A stretch of 64,000 nucleotides of DNA, taken from Alphaproteobacteria bacterium. GTDB taxonomy: Bacteria; Pseudomonadota; Alphaproteobacteria; ATCC43930; CGMCC-115725. The notes beneath the pieces were generated by a model. It worked only from the letters and a program-made list of their open reading frames with translations. It made no database searches and was not told where the DNA came from. The first letter of the stretch is position 1; every line of letters begins with the position of its first letter. The DNA lies in contig JASHOB010000059.1 of NCBI GenBank assembly GCA_030041335.1, positions 1 through 64,000 on the forward strand, read 5' to 3'. Below, in pieces: positions 42,532 through 51,075 of this stretch. The translations under genes and the position numbers were made by a program.

Positions 42532-43452
42532 TCACCCCTTTGCCTTGAGGGCGTACTTCCGTTCATCCATGGTCGCGCGGGCCTGACGGTATTTGAGCAT
42601 CGCCTGGTGGCGCTTCGCCTGGCCCTCTCGGTCGGAATCCTCGGGCGGTAAGGCATCGAGCACAGCCTTGAACCCGAGTTCCAACCCTTTGCGCGCCTCG
42701 GGATAGGGGATGATATAGAACTGGTTTTTTTTCACGGCTTCGAGCACATGGCCGGCCAGTTCCTCCGGCTCCATGCCGTGCGAATAGATTTCGCGCAAAG
42801 CCGCCATCTCCTCGTCATCGACCTGGAACCCGCTGTGGGAGAAATGTGCGGGGCGGGTCCGGATCGATTCGGCGATGTTGGTCCTAATATTTGCCGGGCA
42901 CAGGCACGAGACGCCGATATTGTGTTTGGCGAGCGCATCGCGCATCGCCAGCGTGATGCCGTGGACAGCGAATTTGGACGCGCTGTAGATGCCTGCGACG
43001 CTTGCCGCATGAAAGGCGCCGAGCGACGCGGTGTTGACGATGTGCCCGCCCCGACCGTACGCGATCATGCGCGGCACGAAGGTCTGCATGCCGTTGACCA
43101 CGCCACCGAAATTGACGCCCATCATCCAGTCATAATCATCATAGGTGGCTCTCTCCAACGGGCCGAAGATGGAGACGCCAGCGGTGTTAAAGAGCAGCTC
43201 GACCGGACCGAAGACCCGTTCCGTCTCGTCCGCGGCGCGAGCAAATGCGGCGCGGTCGGTAACGTCGAGGGCGATCGCATGAACTTGCGCCTTCAGCTTT
43301 CTGAGGGCGTCGACGGCCTGATCGAGATGATCCTGACGGATATCGGCGATCACCACCCGACAGCCGGCGGCCGAGAATCTCTTGGCTTGACCGAGACCGG
43401 CGCCACTCCCGCCACCGGTGATAAACGCAACCTTGCCCGAAAAGTCTTCCAT
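42532..43452 (-). CDS. SDR-family NAD(P)-dependent oxidoreductase
   Basis: The 306-residue classical SDR has the cofactor loop ITGGGSGAGLG near residue 12, the acidic DIRQDH that favours NAD, the NTAG segment (LFNTAGVS), a serine in VNTASLG and the catalytic YSASK near 150. A C-terminal extension of about 60 residues includes KKNQFYIIPYPEARKG, as in a group of long SDRs often linked to lipid or aromatic metabolism. Start ATG 43452 follows GGGAGAG. An open, hydrophobic in-frame stretch lies upstream (43453-43833), but the SDR domain is complete without it. Substrate unknown. Confidence 0.87.
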   Translation of the reverse strand: MEDFSGKVAFITGGGSGAGLGQAKRFSAAGCRVVIADIRQDHLDQAVDALRKLKAQVHAIALDVTDRAAFARAADETERVFGPVELLFNTAGVSIFGPLERATYDDYDWMMGVNFGGVVNGMQTFVPRMIAYGRGGHIVNTASLGAFHAASVAGIYSASKFAVHGITLAMRDALAKHNIGVSCLCPANIRTNIAESIRTRPAHFSHSGFQVDDEEMAALREIYSHGMEPEELAGHVLEAVKKNQFYIIPYPEARKGLELGFKAVLDALPPEDSDREGQAKRHQAMLKYRQARATMDERKYALKAKG

Positions 43453-43909
43453 GCCGCTCTCCCTCTTTTGCACCCTCCGTCGATTAGCCAACAGGCCCAT
43501 GGCGATACTGCCGATCAGGCTCAGCGCTGCGAGCAACGCGGGTGGCAACCGACAAATCGTCAGCAGAATGAGGCCGAGGAGCGCCAACGCCAATGACGAT
43601 GTGACAGCGCTCGTCGAGCGCCGATTGTAGAGGGCGGCGAGAATTAGGGCGACGCACCACGGCTTGGCCACCCCGCGATTGCGACCGCGCGGCCCCCAAA
43701 AAGAGCAGCGATGCCCCATTCGCGACAAAAGCCCGAAGAAGGAATTGCCGCTTTTGCCGCGCCGCGCCGGCGATGATGCTCGCAGGTGAAGGCCGCACGC
43801 GGACCGGCCTGGCGCGACGTCGCTCCCGGCCATGACCCGGTATCGGACTATTTCGCTCCTGGCCCGGAAGGCTGGCGCCGGACCAGATCCAAAGGAAGTG
43901 CGGTTTCGG
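43453..43909 (-). other. Spacer with an in-frame hydrophobic open stretch before the SDR
   Basis: These 457 bases separate asnB-like and SDR genes. On the minus strand the frame of the SDR stays open to 43833 and encodes two hydrophobic runs, VALILAALYN and SLALALLGLILL with ALLAALSLIGSIAMGLL, ending in RRRVQK. This could be a membrane anchor of an extended SDR, a remnant of a separate small membrane protein, or chance. No ribosome-binding site or start codon clearly supports it. Confidence 0.3.
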
Positions 43910-45781
43910 TCAGTAGCTCAGCCGGAACTGGCGCTGGAACAATTCGAGATTGAGCAGCATCCAAACCAACTTACCGTGGTCCCGGCGGCCGCTTTCCTGT
44001 TCCCTGAGGGTCCGATCGATGGTGGCGCGATCGCACAACGCCTGTGCCAGTGAGCCCGGCGCGTCAAGTAACTCGTGCACAAAACTGCGCATTGGGCCGC
44101 GGCACCATTCGTTGATCGGTACGCGGAATGGGAGCCTCGGTCGTTCCACAATGGACTGCGGTAGGATGTTTTCCATGGCGCGGCGGAGGATCGATTTCTG
44201 CGCCAAGCCGCGAATGCGCCACGCGTCCGGCAGACGCGCGAGCAACCGGGCAAGGTCGATATCCATAAATGGCGCGCGGGCCTCGATTGATGCGGCCATG
44301 GTGATGCGGTCGCCTCGCTCCAGCAGATTCGGCAACCGCGACCCTTGGTCGAAATAGGCGACGGGTCGCGATGCGGAACGGTGCCCGTTGGCCCGGGCAG
44401 CCGGATGATGAGCGGGATGCTGTTTGCTCATTTCCGACGAGAGCTTGTCGTGCTCGGCATGGGTGAGCGCGCCGACAAAGCGCGCCATGCGGTCGACCGG
44501 ATCGCGTCGCGCCAGTGATGTCGCCAGCAGCTTGACGCGGCGGAATCCGTGCGGCGAATCAATCGCCGCGGCCGCCGCGCGATCCCGCGCATTGTCGAGC
44601 ACTTCCCGCCGGTCGAGGGCAGCGAAGCGTTCACCTGTATCCATAGGGTAAGCGCCGAAGAGTTGATCCGAGCCGTCGCCGGTCAGTACCATCTTTACGC
44701 TCTTTGCGGCTTCGCGGGCGATGAGATAGATCGGAAGGCTCGCAGCTTCGGCAACTGGCGCGTCCTCGCGGTCGATCAGCGTCGCGACGTGTTGCATCAG
44801 ATCGTCGGCGGTAATGGTCAGTGCCGTGTGATTGGTACGGAACCGCTGCGCTATCATCGCGGCATAAGGAAGTTCCGAATACTGCGCCTCGCGAAACCCG
44901 ACCGAGAAAGTGTTGATTGGCTGTGCCGAATGACGGCTCATCAATGCCACGATCGCCGAACTGTCGAGCCCGCCTGAAAGGAATGCCCCGAAGGGCGCAT
45001 CGGCCACCATTCGGCGACGCACGGCTTCGTCGAGCCGCGCGGCGAAGGCTGCTACCGGATCAGTGACCGGCGCCAGCGGCGGCGGCTCGCCGTGCGGCGG
45101 CGGGCAAAACGTCGTCTCGGTGAGATGCCCCCCCTGCCAAATTGCATACGATCCGGGCATGAGTTTGCGGATGCCCGCGAATAGCGTGAATGGCGCGGCA
45201 ACATCGCCGGAGACGAAAAAATCGGCGAGCGCGGCCGGATCAAGGGTCGGCGCGATGTCGCCGAACGCCAGTATCGCCTTGATCTCGGAAGCGAACAGCA
45301 GGCGCCCGCCCTGCTCGTGGATGAAGAGCGGCTTCTTGCCAAGATGATCCCGCGCGAGCATCAGCCGTTGGCGCCGGTCGTCCCACAGGGCGAAGGAATA
45401 GGTGCCGAGAAGGCGTTCGACGCAGCCGGGGCCCCACTCGGTATAGGCGCTGAGCACGACCTCGGTGTCGGCGCCGGTGTGGAAGCGGTAGCCTTTAGCT
45501 TCCAGCTCGGTGCGCAGTTCGGTGCAATTGTAGATCTCGCCGTTGATCACCAACGTCACGCCGCTCAATGGATGGGTGATCGGTTGGTCACCGCCAGCCA
45601 GGTCGAGAACGGTGAGCCGACGATGTCCAAGCCCGATCGTGTGCCTGCCGTCAGCACTGCTCCGGACGAAAAAGCCCTCGCCGTCGGGGCCGCGATGGCG
45701 GATGCGATCAGTCATCGCCTTGAGACGGTGACCCGCGTCGGGCAGCTGACCCGACAGTATGAATCCCGCCACACCAGACAT
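43910..45781 (-). CDS. Asparagine synthetase B-like protein with Ser in place of the catalytic Cys
   Basis: The 623-residue protein has an N-terminal Ntn glutaminase domain (1-210) and a C-terminal synthetase domain (about 235-600) with the pyrophosphatase loop LSGGLDSS at 268-275. Glutaminase substrate contacts are conserved: HRRLTVLD (53-60), NGEIYN (80-85) and GADTEV near 103. The N-terminus reads MSGVAGF instead of the family's MCGIAGF, so the nucleophilic Cys1 is serine (codon TCT at 45778-45776). By analogy with Cys-to-Ser mutants of E. coli AsnB it should not use glutamine and may use ammonia. Relatives without this cysteine include beta-lactam synthetase. It has no clear pathway neighbours. 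Confidence 0.88.
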   Translation of the reverse strand: MSGVAGFILSGQLPDAGHRLKAMTDRIRHRGPDGEGFFVRSSADGRHTIGLGHRRLTVLDLAGGDQPITHPLSGVTLVINGEIYNCTELRTELEAKGYRFHTGADTEVVLSAYTEWGPGCVERLLGTYSFALWDDRRQRLMLARDHLGKKPLFIHEQGGRLLFASEIKAILAFGDIAPTLDPAALADFFVSGDVAAPFTLFAGIRKLMPGSYAIWQGGHLTETTFCPPPHGEPPPLAPVTDPVAAFAARLDEAVRRRMVADAPFGAFLSGGLDSSAIVALMSRHSAQPINTFSVGFREAQYSELPYAAMIAQRFRTNHTALTITADDLMQHVATLIDREDAPVAEAASLPIYLIAREAAKSVKMVLTGDGSDQLFGAYPMDTGERFAALDRREVLDNARDRAAAAAIDSPHGFRRVKLLATSLARRDPVDRMARFVGALTHAEHDKLSSEMSKQHPAHHPAARANGHRSASRPVAYFDQGSRLPNLLERGDRITMAASIEARAPFMDIDLARLLARLPDAWRIRGLAQKSILRRAMENILPQSIVERPRLPFRVPINEWCRGPMRSFVHELLDAPGSLAQALCDRATIDRTLREQESGRRDHGKLVWMLLNLELFQRQFRLSY

Positions 45782-46197
45782 GTTATTCGGTGGCCGCTGC
45801 CCGCGGCATGGCGTGACCCATCGAGTCCGTGGCGATTCGGCTCATGACGGCGCTCTGCGCCCGGTCACTCCTTGAGAAAACCACAGCAATAGATGTCATC
45901 GACGCATAAACCGCTATTCGAGCTAAAGACCTCGGCGACGAATCTTTCATCCAGCCTGGGATCGCCGCCACATGCAGGGTGGATAAAGCTTGCGCCCATT
46001 CCATCCTAACGAAGAAACGTTAACAAACTCGGATCGCGCCGGTGTTGCGGTGTGGCGGCGATCGAAGCCTCGGCGACGAGCGCAGGCCGCACCTCGCGCT
46101 GGTTCGACCGACCACGGCCGGTTCATCCTGCCGGTCCACCGGCGCGAGACGGGCCAACTTTGCCCCTCGCCCCTTGTCGAGGCGGGTAGCGGCCTTG
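45782..46197. other. Gene-free spacer upstream of the asparagine synthetase-like gene
   Basis: These 416 bases hold no reading frame that looks like a protein or has a supporting ribosome-binding site. The part at about 45880-46030 is less GC-rich and contains AACGTTAAC (46014-46022) and several TA-rich hexamers. The promoter of the gene ending at 43910 probably lies at the left of this stretch. Confidence 0.45.
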
Positions 46198-47019
46198 TCA
46201 CCGTCCGGCGGCTTCGATCATCGCATTGATCAAGGGTTTCATAAAAAAACGCTCTTTCGGCACGATCTCGACGCGTGCCCCGAACTTGGTGAGTTCACCG
46301 GTGACCACGGGTCCGACCGCGGCGATGCGGGTCAGCGCCAAGCCTTGTCGCAGCTGTCCGGCAATCCCTCTCGCTTCGGCAACGGCAATCAACCGCCGCA
46401 CCTGCGGCGCACTGGTGAAGGCGATGATATCAACGACGCCGGCCGCGAGGCTTTCGATCAGATCGGCGACACGCCCATCTTCGGTCGCGGAGGCGTAGAC
46501 GTAGGGCGTGACCGGATCGGCAATGGCGCCCGCGCCGGCGAGAAAGCCCAGCAGTTCTTCATGCGTATGGTCGGGGTAGAGCTGCACAGCAATCCGGCGG
46601 CCGGCCAAAGCGAGGGGCGATAGCGTTGCGATCACGCCTTTGGTCGTAGGGGTAGCGGCCGGCAGATCGACACTTAAACCCAGTTCGCGCAAGGCTCGTG
46701 CCGGTTTTGGGCCACGCGTAATTTTGCGTACCGCGCCAAGTCGCGCGACGAACGCCAGCTCTAATCCCGCGCGACGGGCGAAGCCGACAAGGCGACGCAG
46801 ACCTTCGCCCGTCAGCAAGATGAGATCATCGCACCCGCCATCGCTGAATCGCCTGAGCCATGCCTCCACCGGCGCCGCCTCGGGCGTGTCATGGATTGCG
46901 ACCAGCGGGCACCGCAAGGTGATGGCGCCGCGCTCCTCGAGCATGCGCGCGAACACGTCGAGCTCGCGGGTCTCGGGAATGGCGACGGTACGCCCGGAAA
47001 GATCAGCCGGCTTTTCCAT
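46198..47019 (-). CDS. Uroporphyrinogen-III synthase (HemD)-family protein
   Basis: The 273-residue protein has the two-lobed HemD fold: VAIPETRELDVFARMLEERG at the N-terminus, the hinge region, then DIIAFTSAPQVRRL near 195 and AAVGPVVTGELTKFGARV near 235. These match the uroporphyrinogen-III synthases that close the first tetrapyrrole ring. HemD sequences diverge strongly and no other heme gene is near. It is a little longer than usual, so it may be the housekeeping enzyme or an accessory HemD-like protein. Start ATG 47019 overlaps the esterase gene's 3' end by 17 bases; ATG 47049 is an alternative. Confidence 0.75.
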   Translation of the reverse strand: MEKPADLSGRTVAIPETRELDVFARMLEERGAITLRCPLVAIHDTPEAAPVEAWLRRFSDGGCDDLILLTGEGLRRLVGFARRAGLELAFVARLGAVRKITRGPKPARALRELGLSVDLPAATPTTKGVIATLSPLALAGRRIAVQLYPDHTHEELLGFLAGAGAIADPVTPYVYASATEDGRVADLIESLAAGVVDIIAFTSAPQVRRLIAVAEARGIAGQLRQGLALTRIAAVGPVVTGELTKFGARVEIVPKERFFMKPLINAMIEAAGR

Positions 47020-48511
47020 CAAAAAACCGGTCGATGAAAACCATTTCATCGCGGCGCCAGCCCGAGCCCTCCCGGATTGGGCCGGCCAATTCGAGATAGT
47101 TGTCGCGTGATGCGTCGTAGCTCGGCCACGGAACGCCGGCACCGTTGGGATCGGCGGTGCGCGCAAATTGCACCCATAGCTTCATCACTGTCTGCGACAG
47201 TGCCAGATCGTCGGCGTCAAACGCGGCACCCTTCCTCGACGCGCCGCTCGCGCCGAATACGAACGACACTTCGTCGCCGTGATTGGGCCCGTCGGCCTGG
47301 CCCGAGCGCCGCTTCATGAACAGATAGCGCCACGTGCCTTTCCCGCTCCCTGCCATCGCGCGCGCCAAGGCCCAAGCGCCGTAGTTGAATTGCGTATCGG
47401 CAAACATCTCGGCCACCCGCGGCAACACCTCGGCGTCGCCGCTGGCAGGATATTGTTGCAAGGCGGCATCGGCGGCGGCGCCGAAATTCTCCAAGGCGAA
47501 GGCGCGATACGCCGTCATGTCCGTTACCGGCCAGGCGCCAACGAAAACGGACCCTTCATCGCGATTGGTTCCGACAATGATCGGCATCGGGTGATAATGA
47601 CCCGTGGCAAAAGCATCGCGTTCATCGCGCGGAATCACCCAGCCGTCCCGAATCGGGCGCAAGACGCGAGGCGTCGTCAGTCCCCGCATCTTAGGCACAA
47701 ACAGCGGGGTTTTTGCCAGAAGCTCCTCGGTCGACATGCGGCGCAATTGTGCGAGATCGTTGCCGAGTTTCAAGCCGTAGGCCTCGGCCTCAGCGAGGCT
47801 GGCGAGCGGGCGAAAGGCGCCCGGGCTTTCGAGGATCGCCCGCTGGAACAGGTCCTTGGCCAGAGGCGAGGTCAGCAATAGCGAAATTGATGCCGATCCG
47901 GCGGAGACGCCGAAAAGTGTCACGCGCTTCGGATCGCCGCCGAAGTTCGCAATGTTGTCCCGGATCCAGCGCAGCGCGGCGAGCTGATCCAATAGCGCGT
48001 AGTTGCTTGACGAACCGTGCGGCGATTCGGCCGTCAGTGCCGGATGCGCCAAGAATCCGAACACGCCGACGCGATAATTGGCGGTGATCAGAATCACACC
48101 GCGTTTCGCGAACTCCTCGCCGTCGAACAGGATGTCCGACGGACTGCCGACCATAAAACTGCCGCCGAACAGCCAGACCAGGACCGGCAGGCTTTCGCCG
48201 GGTTTGGCGGCCGGTGCCCAGATGTTGAGGTTGAGGCAATCCTCGCTTTGCCTACCGGCGCGCGAACTCGAGGGCCCGCCGGCCGGCGCTGCCGGCTGCG
48301 GACAGTCGGCACCCCATTCCGTTGCCTCGCGCACGCCGCCCCAAGGCAATGGTGGCGCGGGCGGCCGCCAGCGCATTTCGCCAACCGGCGGCGCCGCGAA
48401 CGGAATGCCGCGGAAGACGCGAACGCCGCTGGCGAGCGCCAAACCCGCAAACAACCCCCCCTCGGTGCGCACCGTCAAATCCGTCTCTCTTTTCGCCTGG
48501 GCCTCGGGCAT
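47003..48511 (-). CDS. Type B carboxylesterase/lipase
   Basis: The 502-residue alpha/beta hydrolase of the cholinesterase-like family starts at ATG 48511 with AGGAG at 6 bases. Landmarks are VFRGIPFAAPPVGEMRW near 30, the EDCLNLNIWAP segment near 92, the nucleophile in FGVSAGSASIS near 187, the acidic GTNRDEGSVF near 310 and the histidine in NHGDEVSFVFG near 395. The usual nucleophile motif GESAGA is GVSAGS. No signal peptide is seen. It hydrolyses carboxylic esters; the natural substrate is unknown. Divergent from the binding protein at 48606. Confidence 0.9.
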   Translation of the reverse strand: MPEAQAKRETDLTVRTEGGLFAGLALASGVRVFRGIPFAAPPVGEMRWRPPAPPLPWGGVREATEWGADCPQPAAPAGGPSSSRAGRQSEDCLNLNIWAPAAKPGESLPVLVWLFGGSFMVGSPSDILFDGEEFAKRGVILITANYRVGVFGFLAHPALTAESPHGSSSNYALLDQLAALRWIRDNIANFGGDPKRVTLFGVSAGSASISLLLTSPLAKDLFQRAILESPGAFRPLASLAEAEAYGLKLGNDLAQLRRMSTEELLAKTPLFVPKMRGLTTPRVLRPIRDGWVIPRDERDAFATGHYHPMPIIVGTNRDEGSVFVGAWPVTDMTAYRAFALENFGAAADAALQQYPASGDAEVLPRVAEMFADTQFNYGAWALARAMAGSGKGTWRYLFMKRRSGQADGPNHGDEVSFVFGASGASRKGAAFDADDLALSQTVMKLWVQFARTADPNGAGVPWPSYDASRDNYLELAGPIREGSGWRRDEMVFIDRFFDGKAG

Positions 48512-48605
48512 CGCGCCGCTCCTACTATTCTTTCGCTCCGGGGAAATGTAATACTCTTCCGGCAATCGCGACCGCGATAAAAATTGTGCTCCGGGAGGGA
48601 TAGGA

Positions 48606-49784
48606 ATGAAGCGTCTTTTGGTCATGGGAGTCGTCGGCCTGGCATTGATTTGGGCGGGCAAGGGGTCGGCCGAGACTGTAAAAGTTGGCTTGATCATGCC
48701 GTTTTCCGGCTCATACGCCCAATGGGGAGCGGAGACGAAGGGCGGCGTGCGCGTCTACCAGGAGCTTCATGGCAAGAGCGTCAATGGCAACGATATCGAG
48801 ATCCTGTTCCGGGACGAAGGCGGCATCGACCCGGCACGTTCGAAGCAGCTCGCGACCGAGTTGATCCTGCGCGACCATATTCAATTCCTGACCGGCTTCG
48901 TCTTTAGCCCCGACGCGCTGGCGGTCGCCGATATCATTACGCAAGCAAAAATGCCGACCATCATCACCAATGCCGCGACCGGCTTCATCGTGCGCAAGTC
49001 ACCCTATTTTGTTCGGGTAAGCTTCACCCTGCAGCAGGAATCGGCGCCGCTCGGCACCTGGGCCGCAAAGGCCGGCATCAAGACGGTCGATTCCGTAATC
49101 GCGGACTATATCTCGGGCAAGGATTCGAATGACGGCTTCGAGAGAGCCTATGTCGCGGGCGGCGGCAAAGTATTGCAGACGATCAAATATCCGACCACGG
49201 TCGCCGACATTACGCCCTATTACGAGCGGGTGCTTCAGGACAAGCCGCAAGCGGTTCAGGTGTTCGGCACCGGCGGCACCAATTCAGTGATGATGATTCG
49301 CACCTGGGCGGCGCGCCTGCGCCCTGCCGGCATCGGCTTTATCGGTGCAACGCAGCTGCAGGAAACCGACATGCCGAGCATCGGGGATGCAGTGATCGGC
49401 CTGGTTTCCACGACGCACTATCCCGAACACAATGACAGTCCGATCAACAAAGAGCTGCGCGCGCAATGGTTCAAAGATTATGGTGCCGACACGACACTCG
49501 TACCCGATATCGCCACTTGCGCCGTCTACGATGCGATGGAGCTGATCTACCGCGCGGTCGCCAAGTTCGGTCCGGGCGTGACCGGCGACCAGGCGATCGG
49601 CTTCTATAAGGGGCTGACAATCCCCAGCCCGCGCGGCTCGATCACCATCGATCCGAAAACCCGCGACGTCATCCAGAACATCTACGTGCAGAAAGTCGAA
49701 AAGAGGGACGGCAAGCTCGAGAATGTGCCTTTCGACGTGGTCAAGGACGTCAAGGACCCGTGGAAGGAAGCAAATCCGGAATAA
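48606..49784 (+). CDS. Periplasmic binding protein, branched-chain amino acid (type I) family
   Basis: The 392-residue exported ligand-binding protein starts at ATG 48606 after GGGAGGGATAGGA. A signal peptide (1-22, cleaved near KGSAE) is followed by VKVGLIMPFSGSYAQWG and IEILFRDEGGIDPARSKQLA in two parts, which is the Peripla_BP_6 (LivJ-like) pattern. The matching permease and ATPase genes are not adjacent. It is first of a long plus-strand run that includes an amidohydrolase, a Rieske oxygenase, uraH and xdhABC, so the ligand may be their substrate, such as an aromatic or purine-like compound. That is inference from position. Confidence 0.88.
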   Translation: MKRLLVMGVVGLALIWAGKGSAETVKVGLIMPFSGSYAQWGAETKGGVRVYQELHGKSVNGNDIEILFRDEGGIDPARSKQLATELILRDHIQFLTGFVFSPDALAVADIITQAKMPTIITNAATGFIVRKSPYFVRVSFTLQQESAPLGTWAAKAGIKTVDSVIADYISGKDSNDGFERAYVAGGGKVLQTIKYPTTVADITPYYERVLQDKPQAVQVFGTGGTNSVMMIRTWAARLRPAGIGFIGATQLQETDMPSIGDAVIGLVSTTHYPEHNDSPINKELRAQWFKDYGADTTLVPDIATCAVYDAMELIYRAVAKFGPGVTGDQAIGFYKGLTIPSPRGSITIDPKTRDVIQNIYVQKVEKRDGKLENVPFDVVKDVKDPWKEANPE

Positions 49785-49787
49785 CGC

Positions 49788-51056
49788 GTGCCGCGCACCC
49801 TGATCACCAACGTCTCGATCTTCGACGGCAGCGGTGCCTTGCCGTTTCCGGGTGAGGTCCTGATCGAAGGCAATCGTGTCAAGGCGGTGGCCAACGGCGG
49901 CGAGCGGTTAGCCGCCGTTGGCGCCGCGGTTGTCGATGGCGAAGGCGGGACGTTGATCCCGGGCTTGGTCGAATCACATGCGCATCTGGGATTCGGTTCG
50001 GCGGTCGATCGCGTCGTGCGAGGACGCGTCCGCTCCGCAGCAGAGATGTTGTTGATTACCGCACACACTGCCAAGGTAATGCTCGACCATGGCTTCACTT
50101 CGGCCTATTCGGCTGGCGCCCACGACGCGTCGGCGGAAACCGCATTGCGCGACGAGATCGCGGCCGGCTGGCTGCCGGGCCCGCGACTGCGCGCCTGTTC
50201 GTTCGAACGGGAAGCGGCACCCGCCACGGCTTCACCGGGACGGCGATATGTCAGCTTCGAACAGCGGTCTCCGGACGTCGGGAGTGTCCGCGCCTTCGTC
50301 AACGAAATGGCGCGGATCGGCGTCGATTCCGTGAAGTTCGTGGTGACCGGGGACAACAGCATCGTGCCGAATACGTCGCTCGTTCTGCTTTATCACGACG
50401 ACGAACTGGCCGCGGCGGCGGCGGCCGCGCGCGAGGCCGGTCTCTGGCTTAACGCACACGCCCATTCCGCCGAGGCAATCAAGCTGGTGCTCAAGCACGG
50501 CTTCCGGGTGATTTATCACTGCACCTGGCCTGACGAAGAAGCGCTCGACATGTTGGAGGCGCGCAAGCACGAAATCTTCGTGGCGCCGACGGTAGGCCTG
50601 AATTGGACGAATATCCACGCCGACCCCGATTACGCCAAGCGCGACAACGGCGGAGCACTGAGGGAGCAGATCGCCAAACTCGACCATCTCGGCGAGTTGC
50701 TGCCGGTTCTGCACAAGCGTGGTATCCGGTTGCTGCCCGGCGGCGATTACGGATTTCCGACCAACCCCATCGGCCGGAACGCTCATGACCTCGAATTGTT
50801 TGTCAAACTGTTCGGCTTCACGCCGGCCGAGACCTTGAGCGCCGCAACGAAGCTCGGGGGCGAGATCATGGGCATGGGTGACGAACTTGGGCTGATCAGG
50901 CCTGGTTATCTCGCGGACCTGTTGCTGATCGACGGCGATCCGCTGCACGACGTCGCACTGCTTCAGAATGCCGAGCGGTACTTGATGATCATGAAGGATG
51001 GCAAATACCATAAGGCGCCGCCGCGCCACCGTCAGCGGAGCGCGGAGCCAGCCTAG
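49788..51056 (+). CDS. Imidazolonepropionase-like amidohydrolase
   Basis: The 422-residue metal-dependent hydrolase (COG1228-like) starts at GTG 49788, 3 bases after the preceding stop. The metal site shows ESHAHLGFG near 63, a lysine in DSVKFVVTG near 185 that could be carbamylated or structural, AHAHSAEA near 222, YHCTW near 244 and the aspartate in GGDYGFPT near 320. The C-terminal GLIRPGYLADLLLIDGDPL is the standard closing strand. Such enzymes open cyclic amides, ureides or imidazole derivatives. In the context of the uraH/xdh genes, a cyclic ureide or purine-derived ring is a reasonable but unproven substrate. Confidence 0.88.
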   Translation: MPRTLITNVSIFDGSGALPFPGEVLIEGNRVKAVANGGERLAAVGAAVVDGEGGTLIPGLVESHAHLGFGSAVDRVVRGRVRSAAEMLLITAHTAKVMLDHGFTSAYSAGAHDASAETALRDEIAAGWLPGPRLRACSFEREAAPATASPGRRYVSFEQRSPDVGSVRAFVNEMARIGVDSVKFVVTGDNSIVPNTSLVLLYHDDELAAAAAAAREAGLWLNAHAHSAEAIKLVLKHGFRVIYHCTWPDEEALDMLEARKHEIFVAPTVGLNWTNIHADPDYAKRDNGGALREQIAKLDHLGELLPVLHKRGIRLLPGGDYGFPTNPIGRNAHDLELFVKLFGFTPAETLSAATKLGGEIMGMGDELGLIRPGYLADLLLIDGDPLHDVALLQNAERYLMIMKDGKYHKAPPRHRQRSAEPA

Positions 51057-51075
51057 TCATTCAGGAGAGCATTTG

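Noticed and set aside
45783-46201. Short minus-strand frames of 73 and 84 codons
   Set aside because: They overlap each other in different frames and lack ribosome-binding sites and recognisable composition.
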